Notes under the pieces: model-generated | Database searches by the model: none | The model's input: the letters and a program-made list of their open reading frames with translations, nothing else | What the model was told of the DNA's origin: nothing | Program-made: the position numbers and the translations under genes | DNA from: Streptomyces halstedii | GTDB taxonomy: Bacteria > Actinomycetota > Actinomycetes > Streptomycetales > Streptomycetaceae | DNA length: 64,000 nucleotides | Direction: 5' to 3' | NCBI GenBank assembly: GCA_000720535.1 | Contig: JOAZ01000003.1 | Span: forward strand, 308,743-372,742 | Part shown: positions 10,705-19,510 of the stretch, piece after piece | How positions within the stretch are numbered: position 1 is the first letter of the stretch | How the letters are laid out: each line of letters begins with the position of its first letter

Positions 10705-11862
10705 GTGAGCGCAGTCGAGTCAGCACCCGACGAGGTCAGGGCCATCGAGGCCGGTGCGGCACCCACCCGCTTCGCGCGCGGCTGGCACTGCCTGGGCCTC
10801 GCGGAGAAGTACAAGGACGGCGCACCGCACGCGGTGCGGGCCTTCGGGCAGAAGCTCGTGGTGTTCCAGGCGGGCGACGGCACCCTCAACGTGCTGGACG
10901 CCTACTGCCGGCACATAGGCGGCGACCTCTCCCAGGGCACCGTCAAGGGCGACCAGGTCGCGTGTCCGTTCCACGACTGGCGCTGGGGCGGCGACGGACG
11001 CTGCAAGCAGATCCCGTACTCCAAGCGGGTCCCGCTGCGGGCCCGTACGGCGTCCTGGCCGACGCTGGACCAGGACGGGATGCTCTTCGTCTGGAACGAC
11101 CCGGAGGGCGGTCCCCCGCCCGCCGACGTGACGATCCCCCGCATCGAGGGGGCGACGAGCGAGGAGTGGACCGACTGGCTCTGGTACGAGACGGTCGTGG
11201 ACGCCAACTGCCGCGAAGTCGTGGACAACGTGGTGGACATGGCCCACTTCTTCTACGTCCACTACTCCTTCCCGACGTACTTCAAGAACGTCTTCGAGGG
11301 CCACACCGCCACGCAGTACATGCGCGGCACCGGCCGCCCCGACGCCCGCCCCCAGGAGCAGGACGGCAAGCCCAGGACCTCCGGCAGCGACTCGGTGGCC
11401 TCCTACCACGGGCCGTCCTTCATGATCGACGACCTCACCTACCACTACGACACCGGTGACGTGCAGTCGGTCCTGATCAACTGTCACTATCCCGTGGACG
11501 CGAACCGCTTCGTGCTCCAGTACGGCATCGTCGTCAAGCGCTCACCCACGCTGTCCGGTGAGGCGGCCGAGGAACTCGCGGCGGGCATGGGGCAGTTCAT
11601 CAAGCTGGGTTTCGAGCAGGACATCGAGATCTGGAAGAACAAGTCGCGCATCGACAATCCGCTGCTCTGCGAGGAGGACGGGCCGGTCTACCAACTACGC
11701 CGCTGGTACGAGCAGTTCTACGTGGACGTGGCCGACGTTACACCGGAGATGACCGACCGCTTCGAGTTCGAGCTGGACACCACGCGTCCCGTCGAGGCGT
11801 GGCAGAAGGAGGTCGAGGCGAACCTCGCCCGCAAGGCCGCCGCCGAAGGCCGGCCGGTCTGA
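10705..11862 (+). CDS. kshA: 3-ketosteroid 9-alpha-hydroxylase, oxygenase component KshA
   Basis: 385 aa Rieske non-heme iron oxygenase. The Rieske cluster ligands are C68-x-H70 and C87-x2-H90 (YCRHIG, CPFHDW). The mononuclear iron site is in NVVDMAHFFYVH with H181 and H186; an Asp near FEQDIEIW completes the facial triad. With KshB it 9-alpha-hydroxylates androstadienedione, which together with KstD activity opens ring B. The GTG at 10705 is preceded by a GAGGGGATGAGAG tract. The last base of its stop is the first base of the next ATG, coupling it to the small Cys protein. Confidence 0.95.
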   Translation: MSAVESAPDEVRAIEAGAAPTRFARGWHCLGLAEKYKDGAPHAVRAFGQKLVVFQAGDGTLNVLDAYCRHIGGDLSQGTVKGDQVACPFHDWRWGGDGRCKQIPYSKRVPLRARTASWPTLDQDGMLFVWNDPEGGPPPADVTIPRIEGATSEEWTDWLWYETVVDANCREVVDNVVDMAHFFYVHYSFPTYFKNVFEGHTATQYMRGTGRPDARPQEQDGKPRTSGSDSVASYHGPSFMIDDLTYHYDTGDVQSVLINCHYPVDANRFVLQYGIVVKRSPTLSGEAAEELAAGMGQFIKLGFEQDIEIWKNKSRIDNPLLCEEDGPVYQLRRWYEQFYVDVADVTPEMTDRFEFELDTTRPVEAWQKEVEANLARKAAAEGRPV

Positions 11863-12131
11863 TGCGTCTCGACAACCGGCTGGCCGACGGCCCTCCGATG
11901 CGCCCTCTGGCCTGCGAGCGGTGCGCGGCACAGGTCCTGGTGCGCAAGAGCAGCTGGCAGCAGACGAGCGTGCAGTGGGACGGACGGGCCACGGCGGCGT
12001 GCGCGGAACGCGGCCCGTCCGGCGGTGCCTTCGAGGGGTGCGGGGCGCTGCGCGACACGATCCGGGAGGCGGCGCTGCGGGGCGCGCTCCCCCTCGCGGA
12101 CGGGACGGGGGACGTGGCTCCACCCCCCTGA
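11862..12131 (+). CDS. small four-cysteine protein coupled to KshA
   Basis: 89 aa. The ATG overlaps the kshA TGA by one base (TGATG), so translation depends on kshA. Four cysteines at C18, C21, C47 and C60 (C-x2-C-x25-C-x12-C) suggest a metal site or Fe-S cluster, but the spacing matches no ferredoxin I know. The segment MRPLACERCAAQVLVRKSSWQQ and the helix ALRDTIREAALRGALPL look like a real folded protein. I do not recognise the family. Coupling implies a role in KshA assembly, electron transfer or regulation; this is inference. Confidence 0.7.
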   Translation: MRLDNRLADGPPMRPLACERCAAQVLVRKSSWQQTSVQWDGRATAACAERGPSGGAFEGCGALRDTIREAALRGALPLADGTGDVAPPP

Positions 12132-12178
12132 CGACGGAGCCCGTCCGGACCGTCGGGTTCTCCTGGTCCTGGTCCTGG

Positions 12179-12205
12179 GTCCTGGGTCCGCCCGGGGCCC
12201 AGGAC
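12179..12205. terminator. hairpin between convergent kshA unit and hsaC
   Basis: GTCCTGGGTCC (12179-12189) pairs with GGGCCCAGGAC (12195-12205) across a 5-nt loop, with one G-T wobble. It sits in the 221-bp gap where the rightward kshA unit meets the leftward hsaC end, so a bidirectional terminator is likely. Nothing else is seen in 12132-12352. Confidence 0.5.
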
Positions 12206-12352
12206 CGTCCGCGTTCAGCCGCCGCCCGCCCGGCCCCCCTCGGGCCGGCCGCCGCGAAGGGCCGCGAACGGTCCGCGAGCGGGCCAGAGCGAGCGCGGGT
12301 CCTTGCGGGGGTACGGGCCCCGGCGGAGCTCATCCGGTCCGTCCGGCGGGGC

Positions 12353-13282
12353 TCATCCTGTCTTGTCCGGCGGGGCGAAGGCGGCGAGCGGTTCGGACCC
12401 GGACCAGTCGTGGCCCCAGTAGCTGTCGGCGGTGATCTCCTCGGCGGTGTAGTGCCGTTCGTCCACCCGCATGCCCTCGCAGCCGTACTCGATGTCCCAG
12501 CCACCGGGCGCGCGTACGTAGAAGGAGACCATCTTGTCGTTGGTGTGCCGCCCCAGGGTGGAGGAGAGCGAGAAGCCACGCTCGCCGACGTTGTCGAGGG
12601 CCCGGCCGACCGCGTCCAGGGTGTCCACCTCCACCATCAGGTGCACCAGTCCGGGTTCGCCGGCGTGCGGGGCGGGGCAGACGGCGAGGCTGTGGTGGCG
12701 TTCGTTGACGCCCATGAAGCGGACCCGGCGGGGCGGGGCGTCGGGCGACTGGCCACCGAGCCTGATCCCCCCGCGCGGCAGGAAGCCGAGCACCTCGGTG
12801 TAGAAGGCGACCGTGTCGTCCATGGCGGTGGTGGGCAGGACGACGTGCCCCATGCCCTGACCGCCGGTGACGAACCGCTGGCCGAGCCCGGTCAGGACCG
12901 GGCTGTGGTCGAGGATCGGTGCGAAGAAGACCTCGACGGGCACTCCGGCCGGGTCGAGGAAGGTGATGGCCTCCTCGACGCCCCGGTCGTCCGCCTCCTT
13001 CCGGTCGAGCACCTTCACCACCGTGCCGGACGCCTCGACGGCGCGGCCCACGGCGGCGAGCGCGAACTGGTCGCGTACCTCCCAGCCGACCGAGAGCACC
13101 GTGTCGCTGTCACCGGGCAGGACGACGAGGCGGGCCCGGCGTTCGTCCATGCGCAGATAGAGGCCCTCGGGGTCGGGTCCCGTCCCTTCGGCGAAACCGA
13201 GTGCGTCCACGGTGAGTTCGCGCCAGCGGGAGATGTCCCGGGTCTGGACCCGGAGATATCCGAGTCCGCGGATCTGTGTCAT
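12353..13282 (-). CDS. hsaC: extradiol 3,4-DHSA dioxygenase HsaC
   Basis: 309 aa two-module vicinal-oxygen-chelate extradiol dioxygenase, which cleaves the catechol ring A of 3,4-DHSA to 4,9-DSHA. The iron ligands of the family are present as H146 (GMGHVVL), H214 (GLVHLMVEV) and E265 (WDIEYG). The conserved STLGRHTNDKMVSFYVRAP block precedes the Glu. The ATG at 13282 has AGAGAGGA upstream. It is 129 bp downstream of hsaA, separated by a direct repeat. Confidence 0.95.
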   Translation of the reverse strand: MTQIRGLGYLRVQTRDISRWRELTVDALGFAEGTGPDPEGLYLRMDERRARLVVLPGDSDTVLSVGWEVRDQFALAAVGRAVEASGTVVKVLDRKEADDRGVEEAITFLDPAGVPVEVFFAPILDHSPVLTGLGQRFVTGGQGMGHVVLPTTAMDDTVAFYTEVLGFLPRGGIRLGGQSPDAPPRRVRFMGVNERHHSLAVCPAPHAGEPGLVHLMVEVDTLDAVGRALDNVGERGFSLSSTLGRHTNDKMVSFYVRAPGGWDIEYGCEGMRVDERHYTAEEITADSYWGHDWSGSEPLAAFAPPDKTG

Positions 13283-13324
13283 GACGGTGTTCCTCTCTGG
13301 TCCGGTCGGCTACGTCCGGACGTC

Positions 13325-13386
13325 GGGGTTCCGGGCGTCAGTGGTTCCGGGTGGTGTCTGGGGTTCCGGGCGTCAGTGGTTCCGGG
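13325..13386. repeat. 27-bp direct repeat between hsaA and hsaC
   Basis: Two identical 27-nt copies (13325-13351 and 13360-13386), period 35, containing GGTTCCGGGCGTCAGTGG. They fill much of the 129-bp hsaA-hsaC gap. No hairpin long enough for a terminator is obvious. This looks like a local duplication in a noncoding spacer. Confidence 0.8.
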
Positions 13387-13411
13387 TCTCCGGATGTCCG
13401 GGTGTCCGGGC

Positions 13412-14596
13412 TCAGATCATCGAGCGCATCGGGCCCTGCGGCGGCTCCACGCCGATCTCCGTCAGGGCGGAGGCGTGGAAGACGGCCCCGGGCACATGGA
13501 TGGCATGGGTCAGGCCGGTGTGCGCGTCGCGCCAGAACCGCTGGATCGGGTTGTCCATGCGCATGGCGTTCCCGCCGGAGCGGGCCACGACCTCGTCGAC
13601 CGCGCGGACCGCCCGCCAGGCGGCGGCGGCCTGGGTGCGCCGGCCGACGGCGCGCCGTTCGAAGGTGATCTCCCGGCCGGCGGCGACCATGTCGTACATC
13701 TGGCTGATGTTGTCCAGGAGCGCCGAGCGGGAGGCGGCGATCTCGGCGGCGGCGTCGCTGACGGCGTACAGGACGTACGGGTCGTCCCGCACGGCCTGGC
13801 CGGTGATCTGCACACGGTCGGCCTGGTAGGCGAGGTGATGTGCGAGGGTGCCCTCGCACATGCCGATGACGGCGGCGGTGATGCCGAGCGGGAAGGCGGC
13901 GGAGAACGGCAGCCGGTAGGCGGGGTTGGTCAGGCCGGACTCGGCGGCGAGGGAGCCGTCGACCACCTTGGCGTACTCGATCACCCGGTGGGCGGGCACG
14001 AAGGCGTCCTTGACGACGACGTCCTTGCTGCCGGTGCCACGCAGCCCTACGACGTCCCAGGAATCGTCCACGATCTCGTAGTCGGCGCGGGGCAGGATGA
14101 CGTGGACGGACCGCGGAGGGCTGAGCCGGCTGCCGTCGGCGTCGGTGAGGAATCCGCCGAGGAAGATCCACCGGCAGTGGTCGGTGCCGGAGGAGAACTG
14201 CCAGCGGCCGTTGAAGACGTATCCGCCGTCGACGGGCCTCAGCAGGCCCATCGGCGCGTACGGGGAGGCGATCCAGGTGTCGTGGTCCTCGCCCCAGACC
14301 TCCTCCTGGACCCGGGGATCGGCCATCGCCATCTCCCAGGGGTGGACACCGACGACCCCGGCGACCCAGCCGGTCGCCCCGTCCAGGGAGGCGATCCTCA
14401 TGACGGTCTCGGCGAACTCGCGCGGGTGCAGTTCGAGGCCGCCGTACGCCTTGGGCTGGAGCATGCGGATCGCACCGGCGTCCCGCAGGATCGTGGCGGC
14501 CCGGTCGTCGAGACGGCCGAGCGCCTCGCTGGCCGGGCCGAGAGCGCGGATCTCCTCGGCGTGTGCTTCGACCGCTTCGCGTACCGGATGGGACAT
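13412..14596 (-). CDS. hsaA: 3-HSA hydroxylase, oxygenase component HsaA
   Basis: 394 aa flavin-dependent monooxygenase of the acyl-CoA-dehydrogenase-fold group (HpaH/HsaA). With reduced flavin from HsaB it converts 3-HSA to the catechol 3,4-DHSA. Family segments are LQPKAYGGLELHPREFAE, WQFSSGTDHCRWIFLGG, SWDVVGLRGTGSKDVVVKD and the C-terminal IQRFWRDAHTGLTHAIHVPG. Length and order of motifs match HsaA. The ATG at 14596 follows hsaF by 8 nt with GGGAAGTGAG upstream. Confidence 0.94.
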   Translation of the reverse strand: MSHPVREAVEAHAEEIRALGPASEALGRLDDRAATILRDAGAIRMLQPKAYGGLELHPREFAETVMRIASLDGATGWVAGVVGVHPWEMAMADPRVQEEVWGEDHDTWIASPYAPMGLLRPVDGGYVFNGRWQFSSGTDHCRWIFLGGFLTDADGSRLSPPRSVHVILPRADYEIVDDSWDVVGLRGTGSKDVVVKDAFVPAHRVIEYAKVVDGSLAAESGLTNPAYRLPFSAAFPLGITAAVIGMCEGTLAHHLAYQADRVQITGQAVRDDPYVLYAVSDAAAEIAASRSALLDNISQMYDMVAAGREITFERRAVGRRTQAAAAWRAVRAVDEVVARSGGNAMRMDNPIQRFWRDAHTGLTHAIHVPGAVFHASALTEIGVEPPQGPMRSMI

Positions 14597-14604
14597 GGCT
14601 TCAC

Positions 14605-15666
14605 TCACTTCCCGGCGGGGTTCTGGGTGCTGGCGGACCGGTCCCTCGCCGCGAGGGCGACCGCGATCTCGATGAGCTGGTCCTCCTGGCCGCCGACGAG
14701 CTCGCGGCGGCCGGCCTCCATGAGGATCTCGGCGCCGGACACCTGGTAGGTGGCGGCCTGGCGGGCGGCGTGCTTCAGGAAGCTGGAGTAGACACCGGCG
14801 TACCCCATCGTCAGGGAGAGCCGGTCGAGGAGGCATTCGCCGTCCATGACGGGCCGTACGACGTCCTCGGCCGCGTCGATGATCTTCAGTACGTCGATGC
14901 CGGTGCGGATGCCGAGCTTCTCGGCGACGGCGGCGAATCCCTCGACGGGCGTGTTGCCTGCGCCCGCGCCGAAGCGCCGGGTCGACCCGTCGATCTGCCG
15001 GGCTCCCGCGCGGACCGCGAGGACGGAGTTGGCGACGCCCAGCCCCAGGTTCTCGTGACCGTGGAAGCCCACCTGGGCGTCGTCGCCGAGCTCGGCGACC
15101 AGTGCCCCGACGCGGTCGCTCGTCTGCTCCATGACGAGGGCCCCCGCGGAGTCGACCACGTACACGCACTGGCAGCCGGCGTCGGCCATGACCCGGGCCT
15201 GCCGGGCCAGCTCCTCCGGCGGCCGGCTGTGCGACATCATCAGGAACCCGACGGTCTCCAGGCCGAGTTCGCGGGCGAGCCCGAAGTGCTGGACGGAGAT
15301 GTCGGCCTCGGTGCAGTGGGTGGCGATACGGCAGACCGCGGCACCGTTGTCGGCGGCCTCGCGGATGTCGTCCTGAAGGCCGAGACCGGGCAGCATCAGG
15401 AAGGCGATCTTCGCCCGGCGCGCGGTCTTCACCGCGGCCTTGATGAGTTCCTGTTCCGGGGTGTGGCTGAAGCCGTAGTTGAAGGAGGATCCGCCGAGGC
15501 CGTCACCGTGGGTGACCTCGATGACGGGGACTCCGGCGTCGTCGAGGGCGGCGACGACGGAGGTGACGTGGTCGACGGTGAACTGGTGCTGCTTGGCGTG
15601 CGATCCGTCCCGCAGGGACGAGTCGGTGACGCGGATGTCCAGCTCGGAGCTGTAGGGCGTGGGCAT
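14605..15666 (-). CDS. hsaF: 4-hydroxy-2-oxoacid aldolase HsaF
   Basis: 353 aa DRE-TIM metallolyase. It cleaves 4-hydroxy-2-oxohexanoate to pyruvate and propionaldehyde and channels the aldehyde to HsaG. Signature residues are in [16 protein letters not shown] (catalytic Arg and Asp metal ligand) and [16 protein letters not shown] (metal-binding HxH). The ATG at 15666 follows hsaG by 27 nt. HsaF-HsaG pairs form a channelling complex, consistent with adjacency. Confidence 0.94.
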   Translation of the reverse strand: MPTPYSSELDIRVTDSSLRDGSHAKQHQFTVDHVTSVVAALDDAGVPVIEVTHGDGLGGSSFNYGFSHTPEQELIKAAVKTARRAKIAFLMLPGLGLQDDIREAADNGAAVCRIATHCTEADISVQHFGLARELGLETVGFLMMSHSRPPEELARQARVMADAGCQCVYVVDSAGALVMEQTSDRVGALVAELGDDAQVGFHGHENLGLGVANSVLAVRAGARQIDGSTRRFGAGAGNTPVEGFAAVAEKLGIRTGIDVLKIIDAAEDVVRPVMDGECLLDRLSLTMGYAGVYSSFLKHAARQAATYQVSGAEILMEAGRRELVGGQEDQLIEIAVALAARDRSASTQNPAGK

Positions 15667-15693
15667 GACTCGTGTACTCCTCGGTGACGGGGG

Positions 15694-16602
15694 TCAGACG
15701 GCCGCGCGACGGGCGGTGATCCGCCGGGCGAAGCCCTCGCCGACCTCGGTGGCGGCGGCGGTCATGATGTCGAGGTTCCCGGAGTACGGCGGCAGGAAGT
15801 CGCCGGCGCCCTCCACCTCGATGAACACCGCGACCCGGGCGAGCCCGCCGCTGACCGCGGTCGGCCCGTCGAACTGCGGTTCGGTGCGCAGCCGGTAGCC
15901 GGGGACGTACGCGGCCACACGGGCGACGGTCTCGTGGACGGAGGCCGTGACCGCGTCCCGGTCGACGTCGGCGGGGACGGCGCAGAAGACGGTGTCCTGC
16001 ATCAGCATCGGCGGCTCGGCCGGGTTGAGGATGATGATGGCCTTGCCCCGGGCGGCGCCGCCGATCGTCTCGATGCCCCGGCCGGTCGTGCGGGTGAACT
16101 CGTCGATGTTGGCGCGGGTTCCGGGCCCCGCGGACGGTGAGGCGACGCTGGCGACGATCTCCGCGTAGGGCACCTCGGTGACCTGCGAGACCGCGTGCAC
16201 GACCGGGATGGTGGCCTGTCCCCCGCAGGTGATGAGGGAGACGTTCGGCGCGTCGAGGTGGTCGCCGAGGTTGACGGCGGGCACGACGGCCGGGCCGATC
16301 GCGGCGGGCGTCAGGTCGATGGTCTGGATGCCGAGCCGGGCGTACTCGGGGGCGTTGGCCCGGTGGACGGAGGCGGAGGTGGCCTCGAAGACCAGGTCCG
16401 GCCGCTCGTCGCCGGCCAGCAGGGCTTCGACACCGTCGGCGCTCGTGAGCAGGCCGTGGTCGGCGGCGCGCTTGAGGCCGGGGCTCTGCTCGTCGATGCC
16501 GATCATCCAGCGTGGTTCGATGGCCTGGGAGCGCAGGAGCTTGTACATCAGGTCGGTGCCGATGTTGCCGGATCCGACGATCGCGGCGGTCGCCTTGGTC
16601 AC
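15694..16602 (-). CDS. hsaG: acylating propionaldehyde/acetaldehyde dehydrogenase HsaG
   Basis: 302 aa. It oxidises the aldehyde from HsaF to propionyl- or acetyl-CoA with NAD+. The Rossmann motif [11 protein letters not shown] is at residues 9-19, and the catalytic Cys is C126 in [11 protein letters not shown]. The conserved [15 protein letters not shown] follows. The start is a GTG at 16602 with GAGG about 10 nt upstream, next to a GGTTCGAACC palindrome (16603-16612). hsaE, the preceding hydratase gene, is not in the window. Confidence 0.94.
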   Translation of the reverse strand: MTKATAAIVGSGNIGTDLMYKLLRSQAIEPRWMIGIDEQSPGLKRAADHGLLTSADGVEALLAGDERPDLVFEATSASVHRANAPEYARLGIQTIDLTPAAIGPAVVPAVNLGDHLDAPNVSLITCGGQATIPVVHAVSQVTEVPYAEIVASVASPSAGPGTRANIDEFTRTTGRGIETIGGAARGKAIIILNPAEPPMLMQDTVFCAVPADVDRDAVTASVHETVARVAAYVPGYRLRTEPQFDGPTAVSGGLARVAVFIEVEGAGDFLPPYSGNLDIMTAAATEVGEGFARRITARRAAV

Positions 16603-16659
16603 GGTTCGAACCTCATCCGGGTCGAGTGGGTACGGGGAAACGGGTGCGGGAGGAACGGG

Positions 16660-16806
16660 TCAGCCGTCGTGGGTGACTTCAGGTGGCCGGCCAGCCGTCG
16701 TGGGTGAGCCTCGGGGCGGCTGATCAGCCGTCACAGGTGACACCCAGGCGGCTGACGTGCCGTCACAGACGGCTCCCCAGGGGCTGGTCAGCCGTCGTAG
16801 GTGACC
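16660..16806. repeat. degenerate copies of the kshB 3' end
   Basis: The last 18 nt of kshB (complement of 16788-16806, reading TCAGCCGTCGTAGGTGAC on the plus strand) recur nearly exactly at 16660-16677, 16692-16708 and 16724-16740, with a partial copy near 16758. Spacing is about 32 bp. The copies all carry the same stop codon context, so it looks as if the gene terminus was duplicated into the 185-bp kshB-hsaG gap. No gene is supported there. Confidence 0.75.
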
Positions 16807-17828
16807 TTCACGCGCTCGCTGAGCGGCCGCGCCTGGCAGGCGAGGATCAGGCCGTCGGCGAGGTCCTGGGCGTCGAGCACCTCGTTGCGCTCCATGTCCA
16901 CCTCGCCCTCGGTGAGCACGCAGGCGCAGGCACTGCAGGCCCCTTCCCGGCAGGAGTACGGGGCGTCCACCCCGGCGGCGAGCAACGCGTCGAGCAGCGG
17001 CGCGTCCCGCGGCCAGTCGACGGTGCGGCTCACCCCGTCCAGCCGCACCTCGACGGTGCTGACCGGCCCGGCGGTTCCGGACCCCGGCTCCGGCGCGGGC
17101 TCGCGCTCGGCGAACGGGTCGCCGGTCAGCGAGGTGAAGCGCTCCACGGTGATCCGGTCCGGAGGCATGCCCAGAGCGGTGAGCGCGCCGGTGGCGAGGT
17201 CCATGAAGGGGCCGGGCCCGCAGACGAAGGCGTCCCGGGCTGTGTACGGCGCCAGAAGGGCCCGCAGCCCGGCTCCGGTGGGCCGGTCCTGGACCGACTC
17301 CAGCCAGTGCACGACGGTCAGCCGTCCGGCGTACTCCCGTGCCAGGGAGGCAAGTTCGTCGCGGAAGATCACCGACTGTTCGTCCCGGTTGGCGTAGAGG
17401 AGGGTGATCGCCCCGGTCCCGGCGTGCAGGGCGGAGGCGAGGATCGACATCACCGGGGTGATGCCGCTGCCCGCGGCCAGGAGCAGGAAGTCGCCGTCCA
17501 GTGAGGCGGGGGTGAACGTGCCGGCGGGCCGCAGCACTTCCAGGGTGTCGCCCTCGGTCACGTGGTCGCAGATCCAGTGGGAGGCGTAACCCCCTCGGAC
17601 GCGTTTGACGGTGACCTTCAGATGCTCGTCGCGCGCCGGGGAACTGCACAGCGAGTAGCAGCGGGCGGCTCCGCCGGGGCGTTCGGAGGGCACCCGGACG
17701 GTGAGGAACTGCCCCGGCCGGTAGGTGAACCGGGTCCGGTCCGCCTCGACGGGCTCCAGGACCAGCGAGTGCGCGTCGTCCGTCTCCCGGATCACTTTGA
17801 CGACGCGTACGGTCAGCGGGCGCGTCAT
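16788..17828 (-). CDS. kshB: 3-ketosteroid 9-alpha-hydroxylase, reductase component KshB
   Basis: 346 aa ferredoxin-NAD reductase. Order: flavin domain (RCYSLCSSPARDEHLKVTVK), NAD domain (LLAAGSGITPVMSI, FVCGPGPFMDLATGAL), then a C-terminal plant-type 2Fe-2S domain with Cys ligands in YSCREGACSACACVL and a final Cys in LILACQARP. It passes electrons from NADH to the Rieske centre of KshA. The ATG at 17828 overlaps the kstD stop (ATGA). A linker rich in Pro/Glu (EREPAPEPGSG) joins the last two domains. Confidence 0.95.
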   Translation of the reverse strand: MTRPLTVRVVKVIRETDDAHSLVLEPVEADRTRFTYRPGQFLTVRVPSERPGGAARCYSLCSSPARDEHLKVTVKRVRGGYASHWICDHVTEGDTLEVLRPAGTFTPASLDGDFLLLAAGSGITPVMSILASALHAGTGAITLLYANRDEQSVIFRDELASLAREYAGRLTVVHWLESVQDRPTGAGLRALLAPYTARDAFVCGPGPFMDLATGALTALGMPPDRITVERFTSLTGDPFAEREPAPEPGSGTAGPVSTVEVRLDGVSRTVDWPRDAPLLDALLAAGVDAPYSCREGACSACACVLTEGEVDMERNEVLDAQDLADGLILACQARPLSERVKVTYDG

Positions 17829-19510
17829 GCCCGGTCCCCCGGGTCCGTACGGGCCGTGGCGGCGTGCCGGGCGGCGATGTGGCCGAAGACGATGGAGGGG
17901 CCGATGGTGGCGCCCGGTCCGGCGTACTCGCCGCCCATCACGGAGGCGGAGGTGTTGCCCGTCGCGTACAGGCCGGCGATGACCGAGCCGTCCTCGCGCA
18001 GCACCCGGCTGTGCTCGTCGCAGACGAGGCCGCCCTTGGTGCCGAGGTCGCCGACCTCGATGCGTACGGCGTAGAAGGGGGCCTTGTCGATCACGTCGAG
18101 GTTGGGGTTCTTCAGGGTCGGGTCGCCGTAGTAGCGGTCGTAGGCGCTGTCCCCCCGGCCGAAGTCCGTGTCCTTGCCGGTCCGGGCGAACCCGTTGAAC
18201 CGTCGTACGGTGTCGCCGAGCGCGTCGGCGGGGACACCGATGGCGCGTGCGAGTTCGCCGATGCTGTCCGCCCGGTGCACGGTGCCGTTCTCGTAGAAGC
18301 CCTCGGGGAACGGCATTCCGGGGAGGACCTGCGCGAACGGGTAGCGGGCGCGGGCCTTGGCGTCCATCACGAACCACGCCGGGACGTGGCCGCCGTCGAG
18401 CTGGTCGTGGACGAAGTTGACGTAGGGCGACGACTCGTTGGTGAAGCGCCTGCCGTTCCCGGAGACGATCACCGAGGGCGGGATGCACCGCTCGGAGACC
18501 AGCGGGATCACCGGTCCGGCGGGGTGGCGCACGGACGGCATCCACCAGGCGTCGTCCATGAAGTCGAGGGCGGCGCCGAGCGCTTGACCGGCGGTGATGC
18601 CGTCGCCGACGTTCTCGACGGCCCCGGCACTGTGGTTGCCCCGGCCGCCCTTCGGCAGATACTTCTCGCGCATCTCCTGGTTGTGGTCGAAGCCGCCGGT
18701 CGCCAGGAGCACCCCGTGCCGGGCGCGGACGCGGACGGTGCGGCCGTCCCGCTCCACGGTGACGCCGCTCACGGTGCCGTCGGCGCCGACGACGAGTCCG
18801 GTCATCGGGCTGCGCAGCCACAGGGGTGTCCCGGCGTCCTTCAGCGCCATGCGCATCCGCGCCACCAGGGCGCGTCCGCCGGTCGCCATGTGGCGGCGGC
18901 GGACCGTGTTGGAAAAGACCCGCCAGGCGGCGACGACCGAGGCCCAGCGTCCGCGCCAGGTCCGCTTGACCATGGCGAGGTCCCGGTAGTCCTTCGCGGT
19001 GATCCACAGTCCGAGCGGGCCCTTGAGGCTGTTGGGCCGCTGGTACTTCTCGTCCTCGCCCAGCTCGCGGGTGTCGAAGGGCAGCGCCTCGACCGAGCGG
19101 CCGAGCGGGCGTCCACCGTCGTACTCGGGGTGGTAGTCGGCGTAGCCCTTGACCCAGAAGAACCGCATCCACCGGCTCCGGCCGAGCAGTTCCATCGCTG
19201 CCGGCCCCTGGGCGATGTACGCGTCCAGCCGGGCGTCCGGCACCCGGCCCTCGGTGAGCCGGTCGAGGTAGCGGCGGACGGAGGCGGGGCTGTCGTCGTG
19301 GCCCGCGGCCCGCAGGGTGGGGTTGTTGGGGATCCAGATGCCGCCGCCGGAGATGGCGGTGGTGCCGCCGTACTTCGCCCCCTTCTCGACCACGAGGGCG
19401 GACAGACCGCTGTCGGCCGCGGTCAGCGCGGCGGTCATCCCGCCACCGCCGCTGCCGACGACGACGAAGTCGAACTCCTCGTCCCAGGTCTCCTGGGCGC
19501 CGGCGCTCAC
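17825..19510 (-). CDS. kstD: 3-ketosteroid delta-1-dehydrogenase KstD
   Basis: 561 aa FAD enzyme that introduces the C1-C2 double bond in ring A. The N-terminal dinucleotide fold is FVVVGSGGGGMTAALTAADS; the second FAD-binding part and active-site loop are LYATGNTSASVMGGEYAGPG with the catalytic Tyr of GGEYAGPG. GGTTAISGGGIWIP near residue 48 is typical of the family. The start is a GTG at 19510 overlapping the hsaD stop (GTGA). Central gene of the hsaD-kstD-kshB run. Confidence 0.94.
   Translation of the reverse strand: MSAGAQETWDEEFDFVVVGSGGGGMTAALTAADSGLSALVVEKGAKYGGTTAISGGGIWIPNNPTLRAAGHDDSPASVRRYLDRLTEGRVPDARLDAYIAQGPAAMELLGRSRWMRFFWVKGYADYHPEYDGGRPLGRSVEALPFDTRELGEDEKYQRPNSLKGPLGLWITAKDYRDLAMVKRTWRGRWASVVAAWRVFSNTVRRRHMATGGRALVARMRMALKDAGTPLWLRSPMTGLVVGADGTVSGVTVERDGRTVRVRARHGVLLATGGFDHNQEMREKYLPKGGRGNHSAGAVENVGDGITAGQALGAALDFMDDAWWMPSVRHPAGPVIPLVSERCIPPSVIVSGNGRRFTNESSPYVNFVHDQLDGGHVPAWFVMDAKARARYPFAQVLPGMPFPEGFYENGTVHRADSIGELARAIGVPADALGDTVRRFNGFARTGKDTDFGRGDSAYDRYYGDPTLKNPNLDVIDKAPFYAVRIEVGDLGTKGGLVCDEHSRVLREDGSVIAGLYATGNTSASVMGGEYAGPGATIGPSIVFGHIAARHAATARTDPGDRA

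Noticed and set aside
11921-14749. Very long plus-strand open frame of 942 codons opposite hsaC and hsaA
   Set aside because: It is a GC-bias shadow: its product is low-complexity Gly/Val/Asp/Arg sequence, while the minus strand encodes clear HsaC and HsaA with catalytic residues.
16603-16612. GGTTCGAACC palindrome as an operator of hsaG
   Set aside because: It touches the GTG start, overlaps the ribosome binding region and is not repeated at other promoters in the island.
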